In this document: piece by piece, positions 1 through 12,364 of the stretch
Layout: every line of letters starts with the position of its first letter
Numbering within the stretch: the first letter of the stretch is position 1
NCBI GenBank assembly: GCA_015039365.1
Contig: WION01000183.1
Location: 43,968-107,967, forward strand
Direction: 5' to 3'
DNA: 64,000 nucleotides
From: Amanita rubescens
Lineage: Eukaryota; Basidiomycota; Agaricomycetes; Agaricales; Amanitaceae
Program-made: the position numbers and the translations under genes
The notes under the pieces: generated by a model
Told to the model about the DNA's origin: nothing
What the model saw: the letters and a program-made list of their open reading frames with translations, nothing else
Database searches by the model: none

Positions 1-384
1 TGTGGGTTCAGAGATATTTACAGATTGGTCAATAGGTAAGTCTGTTTAACAGCAGAAGAATACAGATTTTTAGTGACAATAGCGAACAGCGGAGTCTTGC
101 AACAGTAGTCGCATTGTACCGCAGTGCAGCACTTTCCCGATATCTGCTCGCTACCTTTGTGCATGGAGGTATCATCGACTTGCCCGGGTTCTTATGAATA
201 GATCTGCTAGTACTAGTAACGCTACGCGTATGACCTTGTGCACATACCGGAAGGAGCCGATGTCAAAGCTTCTTATTTCTGGACGCCTTTACAGGTTGCG
301 GGTGATTCTTCACCCCAGGGCGCTAAAACCGTCTTCGTTTCTCCACCCCCAAACATGGTGTTTCACCGCCCTCAGAACCAACCC
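1..384. other. No recognisable gene
   Basis: No open frame here resembles a known protein. The right part merges into the inverted Crinkler fragment that follows. Confidence 0.5.
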
Positions 385-830
385 TTGCACGTACCACGGA
401 CGTAATCGGAGAACAAGGTCCCCAGAACTCAACTCTCTCGAATACGCGGCGATGTTACCCAGGTCTGCTAATCACTGCGCGAGACCATGATCCGGATCGA
501 TAGGAACCATCATATTGAGCTGAAAGAGAAAGTCAGAAGGTGCACGCCCTTGGTATTAAAGGAATGACCTTCAAAAGCTTCAAGTCGTCAGGGTCTGTGT
601 CATGGAGACGTTTGATTCTCTCCTTTATCATTGCCTTCAATCGAGTGACGTTGGCACCAATTGGAATGTCGAAGACGTCGTATGGATTTGGATTGCCTTC
701 CACCAAACACCAGAGAGTTCGAGATTCTTGTGCAAGAGGTGGACGAAGGCTAGAGTTTGAAATAGGAAAGGACTGGAATTCATTCATTGCAATAGGAGAC
801 TGTTGAATCATCACGTCACACGAACCAAGT
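385..830 (-). pseudogene. Inverted 5' fragment of a Crinkler (CRN) effector gene
   Basis: Read on the minus strand this segment carries the start of a Crinkler ubiquitin-like header, with the hallmark RTLWCLVEGN and a following LKAMIKERIK helix. It is nearly identical to the 5' part of the complete CRN gene at 15.4-16.0 kb, including the first intron and the start of exon 2 (DNA corresponding to IPIDPD and NIAAYSREL). The similarity stops at about 385, so the NTPase and nuclease parts are missing. Relative to the full gene it lacks the stretch just before the header (a Met-Ser-Pro start is replaced by a few other bases). It is best read as a truncated inverted duplicate. Whether the short header is expressed cannot be told. 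Confidence 0.8.
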
Positions 831-3800
831 CGGAAAATTCCAACGTCGTACTATACGACTAGCTCAACACTCGTCAACCTCGATATGACCATGACATGAA
901 AAAACGGAACGCTGACTCGGACATACGATGTAATGGGAGTCATCACTCTTACACTGGTCTTGTATGAAACCTCGGCTTGTCTCGCATGATGCATGATGCA
1001 TCCCATTTTCATGGATCCTCACCCACGTCTGCCTTAGCTAGCTTCCGGTTTATTATCGTATTCGGAACGTACGATTCCCGGTGCCCATCCGAGTTGGTAA
1101 CTGGGCATGATCGAGTCTTTTTTTAGGTGAGTAAAGAAAGTGTCTCGCTTCGATTTTCACCTTCGCATTCTTCATCACGTTGCAAGGACATGATATACCG
1201 GGCGTGTCATGATTTCTCCATGCAAGATATCAAGGACTTTTTGCTAAATGGGGATGCCGAGGAGCGCTTCTCTGTCACCGTCATTCTTCTGACAAAGCAT
1301 TTGTTCTAATCGGCGGAGACGTTGTACCAAGTTCATCACTCCTGAACAGTGTTCATCGTTTTGCGATTTCTGCCTTGCCTCCGTTGATCGACAATAAGGC
1401 CCAATACATCTATCTGGGATCATCGTGTTATGACATCAAGTCATGTGGATGCGTATAGCAGACTTTGTACTGTTGGCGATGGGAAGAAGCTCGGATTTGA
1501 ATTGCTTATCATGTTTGTTTTTTGGTGATTGGTGTGCGTTGGTCTCTGGCAATGCTCCTAATCAAATAATAATAGTTAGGATCGGAACGCCACGTCCGCA
1601 TTAGCGAGTTTGCGTGGTTTGAAAATCCAGCACTTTGAACTGTACGCGATGGGGGATGGTCTGCCAGAGTTATTTTAGAATGTGAGCTAAATTTTCACGT
1701 AAAGTTGTACAGAACGATAGAAACTAATTTCTCTTGTTTCTCAGGAGCCTTGTGAATTGTGGACGTAACCAGGCTACACTCTCGAGAACAGCATCGCACG
1801 ACGCACGACGCATGACGCACGCGCACAACTAATACGCAATGAATCACACATTTAAGACTTGGAAAAGAAGTATGTGGCCTTTACGTATTATGTGATACGA
1901 AGGTGTTTTTGTTTGACAGGCCTACCCGTTCCGCACGGACAAACGTCGAACTATGTGAACGCCTGGTTGAAGGGTCAATCTTCTATTTGGCACTCAGTGA
2001 TATAGTGCGATTTGATCGATCATCAGCAGTCTAATCATGAATAACGAAACGTTCATTGATTCTCAAATTAGTTTATTACGCAACATGTACAGACACATAC
2101 CATGAAACATGGGCTTTCATGTCGTGCACGGCGGCAAAGGAAGGATCGAGCCCGGTGCTTTCGACTATTCCACGAAGAATGTCAGAAAGGCTCGGAGGCT
2201 CTCGGCACCTTTCAACTTTACTAGACTCATGAAATGATTTAACGGCGTCGGTAATGGTCAATTAGGTCTGACCTAGCCTTTCTTACAGTCTGACAATGGG
2301 AACTCTGTCTAATAGGTGGCTTCTGGGTCTTTTCGCCGTGGTCTGGAACAATCCTTTCATCGGGTATGTTCCCGTTTACGATATTATCATCAAGGAAAGC
2401 AGTCATCGCCGACGAAACGTGACATTTACATATGTAAATGACTTGGATCTGTCTCTCCATTTGGCGATTCGTTGGGCGTTCAATGGGACAGTTAAAAGGC
2501 CTTTATGGAGTCGCTCCCTGGGGAAACATTCCCACTCAGTGAACGCGTAGTCAGAACTAGGTACGACGCCTGTGTGTAAGTTTTTTCGGTCTATGATCTA
2601 GCTTGTTTTGTACAACAGCTGTTCAGCGTATGGTTTTGATTTTTGATGCAACAAAGAATGTTTGTAACGTGGTATGCGAAATGACCATGATGTGTAAAGT
2701 CTTGATAGTGGTCTTTGCTTGTCAGCCAACTAGCCAGCATACTCCATAATTAATGCAGCTGTACCTGCATCAATCCCCAACACGCCCTGCAAGTCCTTGG
2801 CGCCGATTAGGTAGGGTGACAGCTGAGTAACCTTACATTGAAATCTTCATAGTAACGGATTCGTTGGACGTCGGCACAGATTTCTTCACCGTTGATCACA
2901 TAGGGGAACGCCCAGTCACGCCACGGCAAGTCGAACTCGATTCCCACCAACTTGAGTCTTGGGAAAAAATACCTTGGTTTAAATCTGTCTCTCTTACTAC
3001 ACCTGTGTAGAGATAAAATGGCGGCCGTTGACAACGATTCGGCGGCGCCCAGGTCTCTTGTTTCGTTCTTGTCAAAGCCCATCTACTATAGCAGCCTGAG
3101 AGTACCCCTGTCGACACAGCAACAGAACGACAACAACCCTGGGGGACAGCCAGGCGGACACATCAAGCCTGGCGATGGTGAAAGGCACCAAACAATGGCG
3201 AGGAACACGACACCAGCAGGGAAGCAACAAGACAGGGGATAACGACAAGGGGCGACAATGAGGGCGCTCGCAGAGGGGTTCCGGCCCCCGTATGTTCTCA
3301 TTTTATTCTTCCTTTCTTCTAAACCAACATATATTTCATCATTAAAATATCGGGGATAAATCACGATGTGGCTAAGAATGTGTTCGTTGCCGGAAGACGA
3401 AATAATTTGGAAAAAAAAACGTTTACACGTTGAGTGTAAAAGCCAAAAACAGCCAACTTGCGAAAGAAAGGCTCGACGAGAGCAGTAGAAAATATGTGAA
3501 AGCACAAGATTGTAGAAAGAATAATAAAAGTAGTACATACTTGTGCGTAATCGAATAGATCCAAAGAAATAACAGAAGATGGCGAGGCGAGGCATGAGAG
3601 CATCATGGGTAGCAGTTGGGCTTTTAATAATAGGGTGTCTGCAGCAACCTGGCCATTCTAACATTAGCCGTCTTCTTGTTGTTCTTTCTTAGGTTTTACG
3701 CACCTACAAAAATCCGCCGACCCAAGTCCAGAAATTCGACGAGGCTGCAGTTCCGACATTACTGGCTGCTCCTACGGCCGCCTTGTTCAGGAGGATATGG

Positions 3801-4020
3801 CCAGCTTGGGCAGCTGTATTTGATGCTAAGGCATGGCCAGCGCCTTGAGCTGCTCCATGCAGAGCACCCACAGCGAGATGTGTACTTAGTCAGTGGAGTG
3901 CTACGAATTCTAGACCTCCAAATATCATTCTTCGCTAGTGATGCGGTTGAATAGAAATAAGAGCTGCCAGTGGGTGCTGTGGGGAGAGAACGTTTGGTTG
4001 ACGCTTCACAATGTGCGCGA
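831..4020. other. Gene-poor stretch
   Basis: Only short open frames occur in all six frames and none shows a family motif. There is AT-rich non-coding sequence around 3.3-3.6 kb. I see no supportable gene, RNA or complete mobile element. Confidence 0.45.
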
Positions 4021-4022
4021 AT

Positions 4023-4340
4023 TTATATTGCTAACTGAAGGCTGTGTTTCGCAGGGATGGTCTACTTGGAATTCTGGAATGATACAGCTTTGAGATGGCT
4101 TGACATCCTTTTTCAAGCCACTTGTCGGCGGTCGCTGAGCTGTCACCCAAAGTTGGTCATATGCGGGGTGGAAGATATCAACCATCCTTTATATTGTTAA
4201 CTGAAGGCTGTGTTTCGCAGGGATGGTCCATGTGGAATTCTGGAATGATATAGCTTTGAGATGGCTTGACATCCTTTTTCAAGCCACTTGTCGGCGGTCG
4301 CTGAGTTGTCATCCAAAGTTGGTCGTATGCGGGGTGGACC
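4023..4340 (+). repeat. Imperfect tandem duplication, period about 166 bp
   Basis: Two copies of a roughly 150-bp sequence follow each other (about 4023-4173 and 4189-4340) with a handful of base changes. Each copy contains the same polypyrimidine-like stretch ending in gcag followed by ATGGT and an open frame beginning Met-Val-(His/Tyr)-(Val/Leu)-Glu-Phe-Trp. The second copy opens into a 72-codon frame of unknown type. It may be a duplicated intron acceptor plus exon of an unrecognised gene. Confidence 0.75.
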
Positions 4341-6130
4341 CCTTTGATCTTAGCCGAACTTATGTAATGAAGTCATCCGACATTCGGGTTAGTTTTTTTA
4401 TACGTGCAGCACATGGGAAAAATGCAGATGACTCTGCTTAAGCAAGGAATATTTCAATCGTCGATCCTCTTTCACCTTTTTCTTCCCTCAGAACCACCAG
4501 ACTGTAGTACCTCCCAGCTTAGTAAAGTGTCATTTAAATCAACTGATAACATACAGATGATTTTCCTTTCTTTGTCGGAGGTTTTCCGGATGTATCGCCT
4601 GTTGAAGCAGCGGTGGACGAGGACTGAAGGTATGACGGAGAGTTAACCTGCGCATGCTCCCCAAAGTATAAGCAGAAAACTATACCGAAGACGCTCTAGA
4701 AGAAATCTGATTGTGCGGCAGCAACTTCGTCGAAGCACTTCAGAAAGCCATCATCGCTATCTTCACCATCCGCTTTCTTCTTTTATGTCACGTCATAAAG
4801 TACTCGTTTAGTTCGCACGTCGACGGGTTCAGCAGACGGCATGACAATCTTTATTCTGTCAGCGTAAATCTGATAGAGCTAGAGGAAGAAATCAGATGGC
4901 AAAAGAATGACAGATCATCAGGGCTCAAACCTTGCGCGGCCTACTCCCGGGATTCGAAACAATGTATACTTTCAGAGACACCCGTATCAAAGCAACCGCG
5001 CAAATTATCATAAACAGATTAAGTTGGGAGGATCTGCGGGTTTGGAGTGGCGGACCCATTCCAAAGCATCCATGGTTGGCTGAAAAGGACATTCAGTGGC
5101 GTAAAAGATAATTACGGAAGACAAACCTAAGCTGATTCCATCTGCATTTCTTCGTCATCAACGCGAATTGAATTTAACATGGTAAGTTGATAGTCGAACA
5201 AATGTGCTAGCTCCCGCGGTGGGTCAGTGGGGATTTTCAGCATAAACACATCCTTCACGCGTGTCTCATCGTCAATGAGCTCCCAAGGCTTGTTAAACCG
5301 AATATGAAGTGAGTCTCAACAAAACCTAGGAACGCAGGATAAACACACTAGTTCTTTTCCAAAGTAATGATTTCCTGACGCGTGTCGAGAGCCCAAGTAC
5401 TGATTTCTTCAAATATCCTAATCCAGGTGATATGGATAGGGTTAGCTTAGTGTCGCCTTGAGTAGACCGCACGAAACCCTTTTTGATATCCTGGTGGAAG
5501 TCGCGCCTGTATTCCACGGAGACGAGAGCCCTGTCTATCAGTCGCACATGTGCGCAAGAAGAAACTCGTTCCTGATAGACGGTGGAGTCGGTCATCGTGG
5601 TATGCAAGGGAAGGGGTGAGGGAAGATACGAAACAGAAACCGCGCAAAAAGTAGGGGCGTGTAGATAGAATGAGACGGGAGAAGTGCGGGTAATGGATGC
5701 GGAGATAATCATTACAGTCGCCTAATCGAACGTCAGCGGGTATGAAGGCAAGAATGATCAGTCGCACCTTTTTCCTCTTTGTCGGGCGTACGTCAGCAGG
5801 GGATGACGATTGATATTCGAGGATGCTGGTCCCCAGAATGTCGTTTGGCAATTCACTTCGGATACATTTTGTCCCTTGCAGCATTTTCGCGCTCCGCCAT
5901 TATTGCTGAGTCGTGAGCCGAGATTTAGGAACGCTTCAGGCGGAAAATTGATATCCATAACGCGGCGATAGCTCCGATTTTTATTTCACCATTGAATTTC
6001 CTGATTGGCGTCGCTGGACGATATTTCGGTACCAATCACAGTACTCGGGAGCGCCGCCTGCGTCGGCAGCAACCTTGCTTGCCTTTAATTACGAGCCTCT
6101 CTTCCTTTCAGGACAATAATTACAATGAAG
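4341..6130. other. No recognisable gene
   Basis: Several 60-145 codon frames occur on both strands, overlapping each other, with no family motif. I could not support any of them as coding. Confidence 0.4.
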
Positions 6131-8012
6131 TTTATACACTAAGCTTTAGCTCGGATCGCAACTCAAGACATGTACGTGAAGAGAACCCCGTGTTTGACTT
6201 TCGACCAGGACTTCGTCGTAAACGGTAAACAACAACATGATAATGGAGGCACCATCGAGATTCCAAACCCCCCATCTCCGTACGGGAACAGGCAAGGAAA
6301 CGCTCTCTCGAACAAATGATGAGGGGTAACGGACGGCGAGCATCGAGTTCCTGTTCGCGACTGGGAAAGTCTGAGACCGGCCGCGTTCCGTGCCGGACTG
6401 CATAGGGGGGTTCTCGTGAATTAGAGCACATGTTGGATAGACCATTCCGCAAGAGCTCAGAAGCAGATATAGATGTCAGATCTGTATCGATTGCACCCGA
6501 TATCTGAATAGGAAAGACTTCTGGATGCACTGGAGCGGGGGTTATTGAAAATAGATGATTGAGGGAAGGGAGGCTTGCCATACAGGAATCGGGAGGATCA
6601 TCATCATGGTCCGAGTCATAGTCAGAAGGGATGTCAGGGAGGCTGTCAACATGCTCTGTGCAACGATGAGAACAAGAAAACAGATGAGCAGGAAAGGATA
6701 TTACCAGGATCATCATCCTCATCTGGTACATAAGAATTATTCTGCTCACGTACAACGTCCAGATTGTCCACTTGACGAGCAATAATCATTAATTCTGATG
6801 GGACGCCATCGGCGGGAAGGGAGTCCAAGTTGTCTGAAGAGATGACAATATCTCTGTAAAACAGATTGTTTGCCTTTCACCAAACTAGAGCTTCCCAAAT
6901 ATAGTGGCACCGAACGCGAAAGAGGTTATGCATCCAGTTCTCCGGCAAATGACGCTGGCCGAACAACGTGATTTGAATCACAGAGGCAAGAACTGAAGGA
7001 CGACGAGGCATCAAGTTGCCTTGGATCATGTCGGCGATGCCCGGGGTATCAAGGTCATAGCTACAGACGTTACCACGCATGGCACGTTGAAGGGTAGGAT
7101 TGTCACCTCCAAGATAACGATTGTTCAAACGTCTTGAAAATAATTTGAATACGAAGACTCTAGGATAGACAAGAGCAACGAGTAACTGTTCTGGCAGGCT
7201 CAAACGTTTCAACACATCGGGAACCACCCCGATCCAGAGGTTGTTAGCCAAGGACCTCCTAAGCGGAAGGTTACAATCGCCCAATTTCAAATCACCGACA
7301 CAGTGACGACAACTTTGCACAAAAAACCCCTCAGGCCTCATTTGAGTGGCAGACGGTTCGAGAAGCAGATCATAGAACAAGCGATGAGCGGGGTGAGGAA
7401 CGGAGGGAACCAAACGACGTCTGTTGGGGATCCGCAGCAGCGAAAACCATTGCAATTGATCCGAGTTGTAAATACTAAAAGGCCTGTCGTCCACATACAC
7501 CACAAACGCCAGAGGAAAGACGCGCATTGGAAGTGGATTCATAGAAAGCACGGTAGCAGGATCTTGATTTCCGCATCTGACGGAAGCTCAAGGAACACAG
7601 ACGGATTGGGAGGCTGGGGCTCATGTCTAACTCGTACGACATCCCTCTCCGAATCGTCATCGTCGACAGGCTCACGAACACGTTTTCGGCGGGTACGATC
7701 ATCCCGAACGTCTCTTGATTCCGCAAACGACAAGATCAGGTTTAAAATGTGCTGAGACGAGTTCTGGAGAAACCACAGAACAAGATCATGCTTGTTTTGG
7801 CAATCTGTGGACGGCAGGCCGAGGAAGTGGGAGGCATAGTGGCGAAGGGAATTCAGAGACATTGCCGATAGACGGTTGTATGACTCTTCGCGCGAAGGAG
7901 TATGGGAATCAGCGTGGCTGGACATGCCTCCTAAAAAATTATCAGATTGCGAGCAAAAGGGCGACGAGAGAAGAGGAGAACGTTGGGTGGGACAAAATAT
8001 GGAGACGACCAC
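6130..8012 (-). mobile_element. Decayed Helitron, N-terminal part of the Rep/helicase protein
   Basis: On the minus strand the reading order matches fungal Helitron proteins. First comes a short SAP-like helix region (about 8.0-7.7 kb). Then comes a DUF6570-type domain (about 7.35-6.88 kb) with a CxxC pair and the segment SLANNLWIGVVP. The NNxxYRDIVIS segment follows near 6.8 kb, and the beginning of the Helitron-like N-terminal domain (RHGTRPVSDFP) at about 6.36 kb. At least three frame changes interrupt it. The Rep HUH motif and the helicase are absent because the copy ends near 6.13 kb. Only the family identity is asserted. No Helitron termini (5'-TC, 3' hairpin-CTRR) were located. Confidence 0.72.
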
Positions 8013-8434
8013 ACGTGGCGCCGACGGTAAGGTCCAGAACGATCCATGAAATTTCTATCAATTGAATTGGGAGCTCCCTACGATATGGGTCTCCTACACT
8101 GAAAGCGAACAGGACAAGTTATCGCGGACGAAGAGAGAATACATGGGTAGCGGCGGGTGGAGCACCACGATCTGGATGATCACGTATAGCCGAGGAGCTA
8201 AGCAGCGCACGTAGTAATCAGAGGGGACCGGCTGCCAGCTCGGTGGAAGCCGGGGTATTTGGATGTGTTTAGACCTCTAAATTCACAACGAATAAACCTT
8301 GCAAGCAAGGTAATAATTTGCATTATGTAACTCACCTCTGTGTGGGAAAGTGCCGAAATGCCGAATTCAGCACTACGCCGACAGCGCTCATTGTTTCCAA
8401 CTCCGGCCAACCAACGGCAGCGACGACGACAACA

Positions 8435-11253
8435 ATGAAGACCGCCGACATGGCGCGCTCAGTCGACCTCGTCATAGCATTCACTGCAGCCAAAAAGACG
8501 ACAATATCATCCGCGCAGACACGCAAAGAAGCGCAACGCGCTCAACGACAATACGATCAACTCTTGAACACTCTCACTTACAATCACTTACATGCCGTAG
8601 GGAGACGCGGGGAGTCTCTAGGTCATTTGTTGGTGTTTATATCCTGTCCGAGAGAGGTTCTCGACACGCTGGTAAGGAAGGAACGGTGAGTTGTGTTCGT
8701 TCTTCGGTTGGCGCGGCACTGTTCTAACGCGCTTTTCGCAGTCACTCAGATTTTCTATCTGGCCTACCTGTAACACCACTCTCAGAGGATGCAACTATAG
8801 GCCCTTTGTCCCCCGCTGATCGCATCCGTCTCGTCCACTCATACATCACCTCAATGCCCATCGACGGGGGCTTAGGGATCACACCCGACTCTCCAGAATG
8901 GGATTGCATCGAATCCATATTTCCTCTCCACGACCGAGAATTCAACGAACAATGGATACGGTCGTGGAAGCCAAAGCAGCTTGCATCCGTATCCATTCGA
9001 GATGTTCGTGAAGAAGTACGATTGTCCACGTTTTTCCCTTTTAGACGCGTTCTGACGACTTGGCTTCCCAGTTCGGCGACTCTGTAGCATACTATTACGA
9101 TTTCTTGTCCGCATATACATATTTCCTCATATTCCCCGCAGCTCTTGGCCTAATAGCTTATTTCTTCTTTGAACCATACTCACCCACTTACTCCATCTTG
9201 ATTTGCATATGGTCCATGGTCTTTGTGGAATGGTGGCGCATACATGAACGCCTTCTATCTCTCCGCATTGGAACCCGGGGCTCAGCCCGCGTCGAAAAGC
9301 GACGGGTTGAATATAGGCCTGGAATGAAATGGTGGAACAAGGACCTCCGCGTTTTCGCGAGCGTACCACTGATTACGCTCTTTGCCACGCTTTTGGCAGT
9401 CATTTTGACTGGAATATTCGTCTTGGAAGTGTTCGTCACGCAGTTGTACGAGGGTCCTGGAAAACAAATCGTTGTCAGTGTTCCCTGCTTTTTTTTTCAT
9501 TATCGGTATCGACTGATCAGCCGTTTTGCAGTCATTCGCCCCCACAATTCTCTTCGCAGCTCTAGTTCCGCGCATCCTGTCCATTTACCACGCCATAGCA
9601 AAGCAATTTACGATGTGGGAGAATCACGCTCACAAGTCTTCTCATTCCGCCTCACTCACTGTCAAAACATTTGCCCTGAGCGCTATTATAGCCTATCTTG
9701 GCTTGGGCCTCAGTGCATTTGTTTATGTTCCATTTGGCGAGGGCTTGATGCAACAGGTTCAATCATGGCTCTTCACGGAGGTGAAGAGTGACCGGTGGCA
9801 GTGGGGAAAGCAACTATTGACGCGCAAGTCATGGAAAATGACCACCGCCACCATTACCAACGTCGCTGGCGCTATGGGTGCCATGGCGTCCACTGCCTCC
9901 GAGAAACCTGTTGGAGGATCATCAAGTATGTGGGACATGGATGTCCAACGTGCAAGGCAGAAACTTAATCCAAAGAGGCTGAAAGATCAGATGTTCGCCT
10001 ATGCGGTTACGAACCAAGTTGTGGATACCTTTATGGAAGTTGGCATGCCGTTCGTGATGCGAGCCTTTAACAACTTTTGGAAGAATGGAGGAAAGGTGAA
10101 GAAGACATCCGGTTCTGGTTCATCTGGTGTCCCGAAGAGTGCTGGCTTGGCGCCTACGGCTAGCCCGAGCGGGGGTAGTGTTATCAGTGCGAGCAGTATC
10201 AGTGGTGGCTCGATAAGCGGAAGCCCGAGCGTTCGAAAACGTGTTGTATTTGAAGACGAACAAGAGAGGGGAGGGATGGAAGAACGCGAATTTCTGGACA
10301 AGGTCCGAGCGGAGGCAGCCTTGCCCGAGTATGATTTGTTTGGGGATTATAGTGAGATGGTGACTCAATTCGGGTATATCGTTGTCTGGTCGGCGATATG
10401 GCCTCTTACTCCTGGTTGGTATTTGTGAATTCGTTCCATACTGAAAGAAGCTAATGAATATAACTTCCAGTCATGGCACTTGTGAACAATTTCTTTGAAA
10501 TCCGTTCAGACGCGTTCAAAATGGTCGTACACTTTCGTAGACCCATTCCAACAAGAACGGATTCGATCGGTCCCTGGCTTGACACGTTGACATTCTTGAC
10601 ATGGCTTGCCGCGTTTATCAATGCTGCGCTGGTATATTTGTTCTCGCCAGAGTCGCAGAGACTATTGACGTCATCCGCCACATTGGCAAACTTGCGCGGA
10701 AAGCTAGCGCAGGCTAGTTCAGAAGCAACAGAATTTCTGGATGGAGAAGGTATGGATGTGATGATCTTTGTCTCTTGGAAGTCAAGCCTAACGTGCATAC
10801 GTGTTTGCAGGCGCGAGCTTAGTCCATGGAACGGAACGACTTCTTATGTGGACGCTCCTAGTTGCTTTGATAGTTTCGCATGGATACATACTAATCCGCC
10901 TTGTAATACGGCACGTGGCGGAGCAGGTATGGTGGAAAGAAAGAGCCGAGGTGAAACATCGGGAGTGGGAGGTGAAAAATGTGAGGGGGAGATTCTTGAA
11001 GAGCCTCGGCGTGAAAAAGGACCAGATTGATATCTGGCAAGCGCGGGAGGAGAACAAGAGCGGGAGTGAGAAATGGGGAGAGGAAGAGCCAGGTGAGTTG
11101 GAAGTTTTGGAAGGGTCAGTGTGTAACGAGGGGCCAGAAGAAGGCAAGGTTGCAGAAAAGACGTCAGGGCCGACTACAGATGCTAGTTGGAACGAGTTTT
11201 GGGATCATGATGATGGTGGTGAAGAGATTGAACGAATATCAAAGGACTCGTGA
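8435..11253 (+). CDS. TMEM16/anoctamin family lipid scramblase (Ist2-like)
   Basis: Six exons (8435-8685, 8742-9015, 9072-9473, 9532-10414, 10471-10749, 10811-11253) join into one frame of 843 codons. The fold is that of fungal TMEM16 proteins: a soluble N-terminal domain (to about residue 175), the FGDSVAYYYDFL entry to the first membrane helix, the TMWENHAH segment before the later helices, and a charged C-terminal tail. Acidic residues matching the family calcium sites are visible: DTFME (Asp474, Glu478), DYSE (Asp581, Glu584) and EIRSD (Glu613, Asp617). Family members are calcium-activated phospholipid scramblases or ER-plasma membrane tethers. Here scramblase or tether function is inferred. 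A low-complexity Ser/Gly loop (about residues 500-540) separates the helices. The start chosen is the first Met in the open exon; Met six codons downstream is possible. Confidence 0.9.
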
Positions 11254-11342
11254 TGAATGTAGATTTTCAAATCTTTATGCATATGTAGTTTCAAGGTCTT
11301 GATGCAACTTTCATCACGTCACACTCGTCATCACAACTTCTA

Positions 11343-12260
11343 ATGACAGGATCCCAGAGGATCATTACAAACGGCTGGCTTACGAGGAAGTATACCACCT
11401 ATAGCAACTACACTGGCGTGTTCAAAGACGCCAACATGGCGGCGTACATTGGCTCAGCTGCGTCGCCCACACATATGCCAAGACTACATGGCTTACCCGA
11501 GGTACGTATGAATATCGCATCTCTTCGTACACCGATTTACGAATGGAATACTAGATCGTCGTCACCGGACGCGCGAATTCAGGCAAATCAAGCTTGCTGA
11601 ACGCCGTTTTAGGACGAAACTCTTTATTGCAAACGAGCAAAAAACCCGTAACGTGTAGTTTCTCCAAACCTTGCCAGGGCCGTGACTCACGTTCTGTCGC
11701 GTAGGGCCGAACGCGTTTACTCAATTTTTATCGGGTTGGTGCAGAACCTGGAAAACTCGTGCTTGTCGACTCACCTGGCTATGGTGCCAGGGGAAGACCA
11801 GAATGGGGAGAGCTATTCGACGAGTACTTGCGGACTCGGAAAGAGTACGTTCCATCGCATAGCTCAAATTTTGATTTTTTTTATTTAAAAAAAATTTACA
11901 AATAGGCTCAAACGAGTATACATCCTTCTGAACGGCAAACATTCGTTAAAGACCTCCGACCATGAAATGCTCAAGCATCTCTCCGAAATCATCATATCGC
12001 AGCGCGAGCGGTTTAGCTTGCAACCTATCATTACCAAGGTTGATGATATCCCTCCAGCAGAGGCGGAACGCCAGATTGATAGTTTACGCAATTCTATCAA
12101 AAGTGCGACGTCGTTTTGCATGCCGCCTATTGTGACGAGTGCAACAATGGGTTTGGGCATCGACACGTTGAGAAGGAATATGGAGGTGGCTTGTGGGTTG
12201 GCGACATTGGACAAGAGGGAAGAGGGGACATGGAGGATAGGGTCAAATTCGTCGCCCTAG
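11343..12260 (+). CDS. EngB/YihA-type GTPase, probably mitochondrial
   Basis: Four exons (11343-11501, 11555-11647, 11705-11844, 11906-12260) give a 248-residue protein. GTPase motifs are in order: G1 GRANSGKS (58-65), G2 threonine in PGRT (Thr87), G3 DSPGYG (106-111) and G4 TKVD (174-177), followed by TSATMG as the G5-like element. EngB proteins assist large ribosomal subunit assembly in bacteria and organelles, and the yeast relative Mrx8 is mitochondrial. The N-terminus has several Arg/Lys and few acids before the G domain, which fits a targeting sequence. It lies 89 bp downstream of the scramblase on the same strand and converges on the NTF2-domain gene with a gap of about 100 bp. Confidence 0.88.
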
Positions 12261-12364
12261 AGGGCGGGAGCCGCGAGGTTCGGTTGAAACCCATGCAAGC
12301 CCTCTCTTGGCAAACGATATTTGAAACATGGAGACGATCGTGCCGAATGGTGGAAGAAATAATG

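Noticed and set aside
3086..3664. 192-codon minus-strand frame
   Set aside because: Cys/Phe/Tyr-rich composition from AT-rich DNA, overlapping other frames, no motif; judged non-coding.
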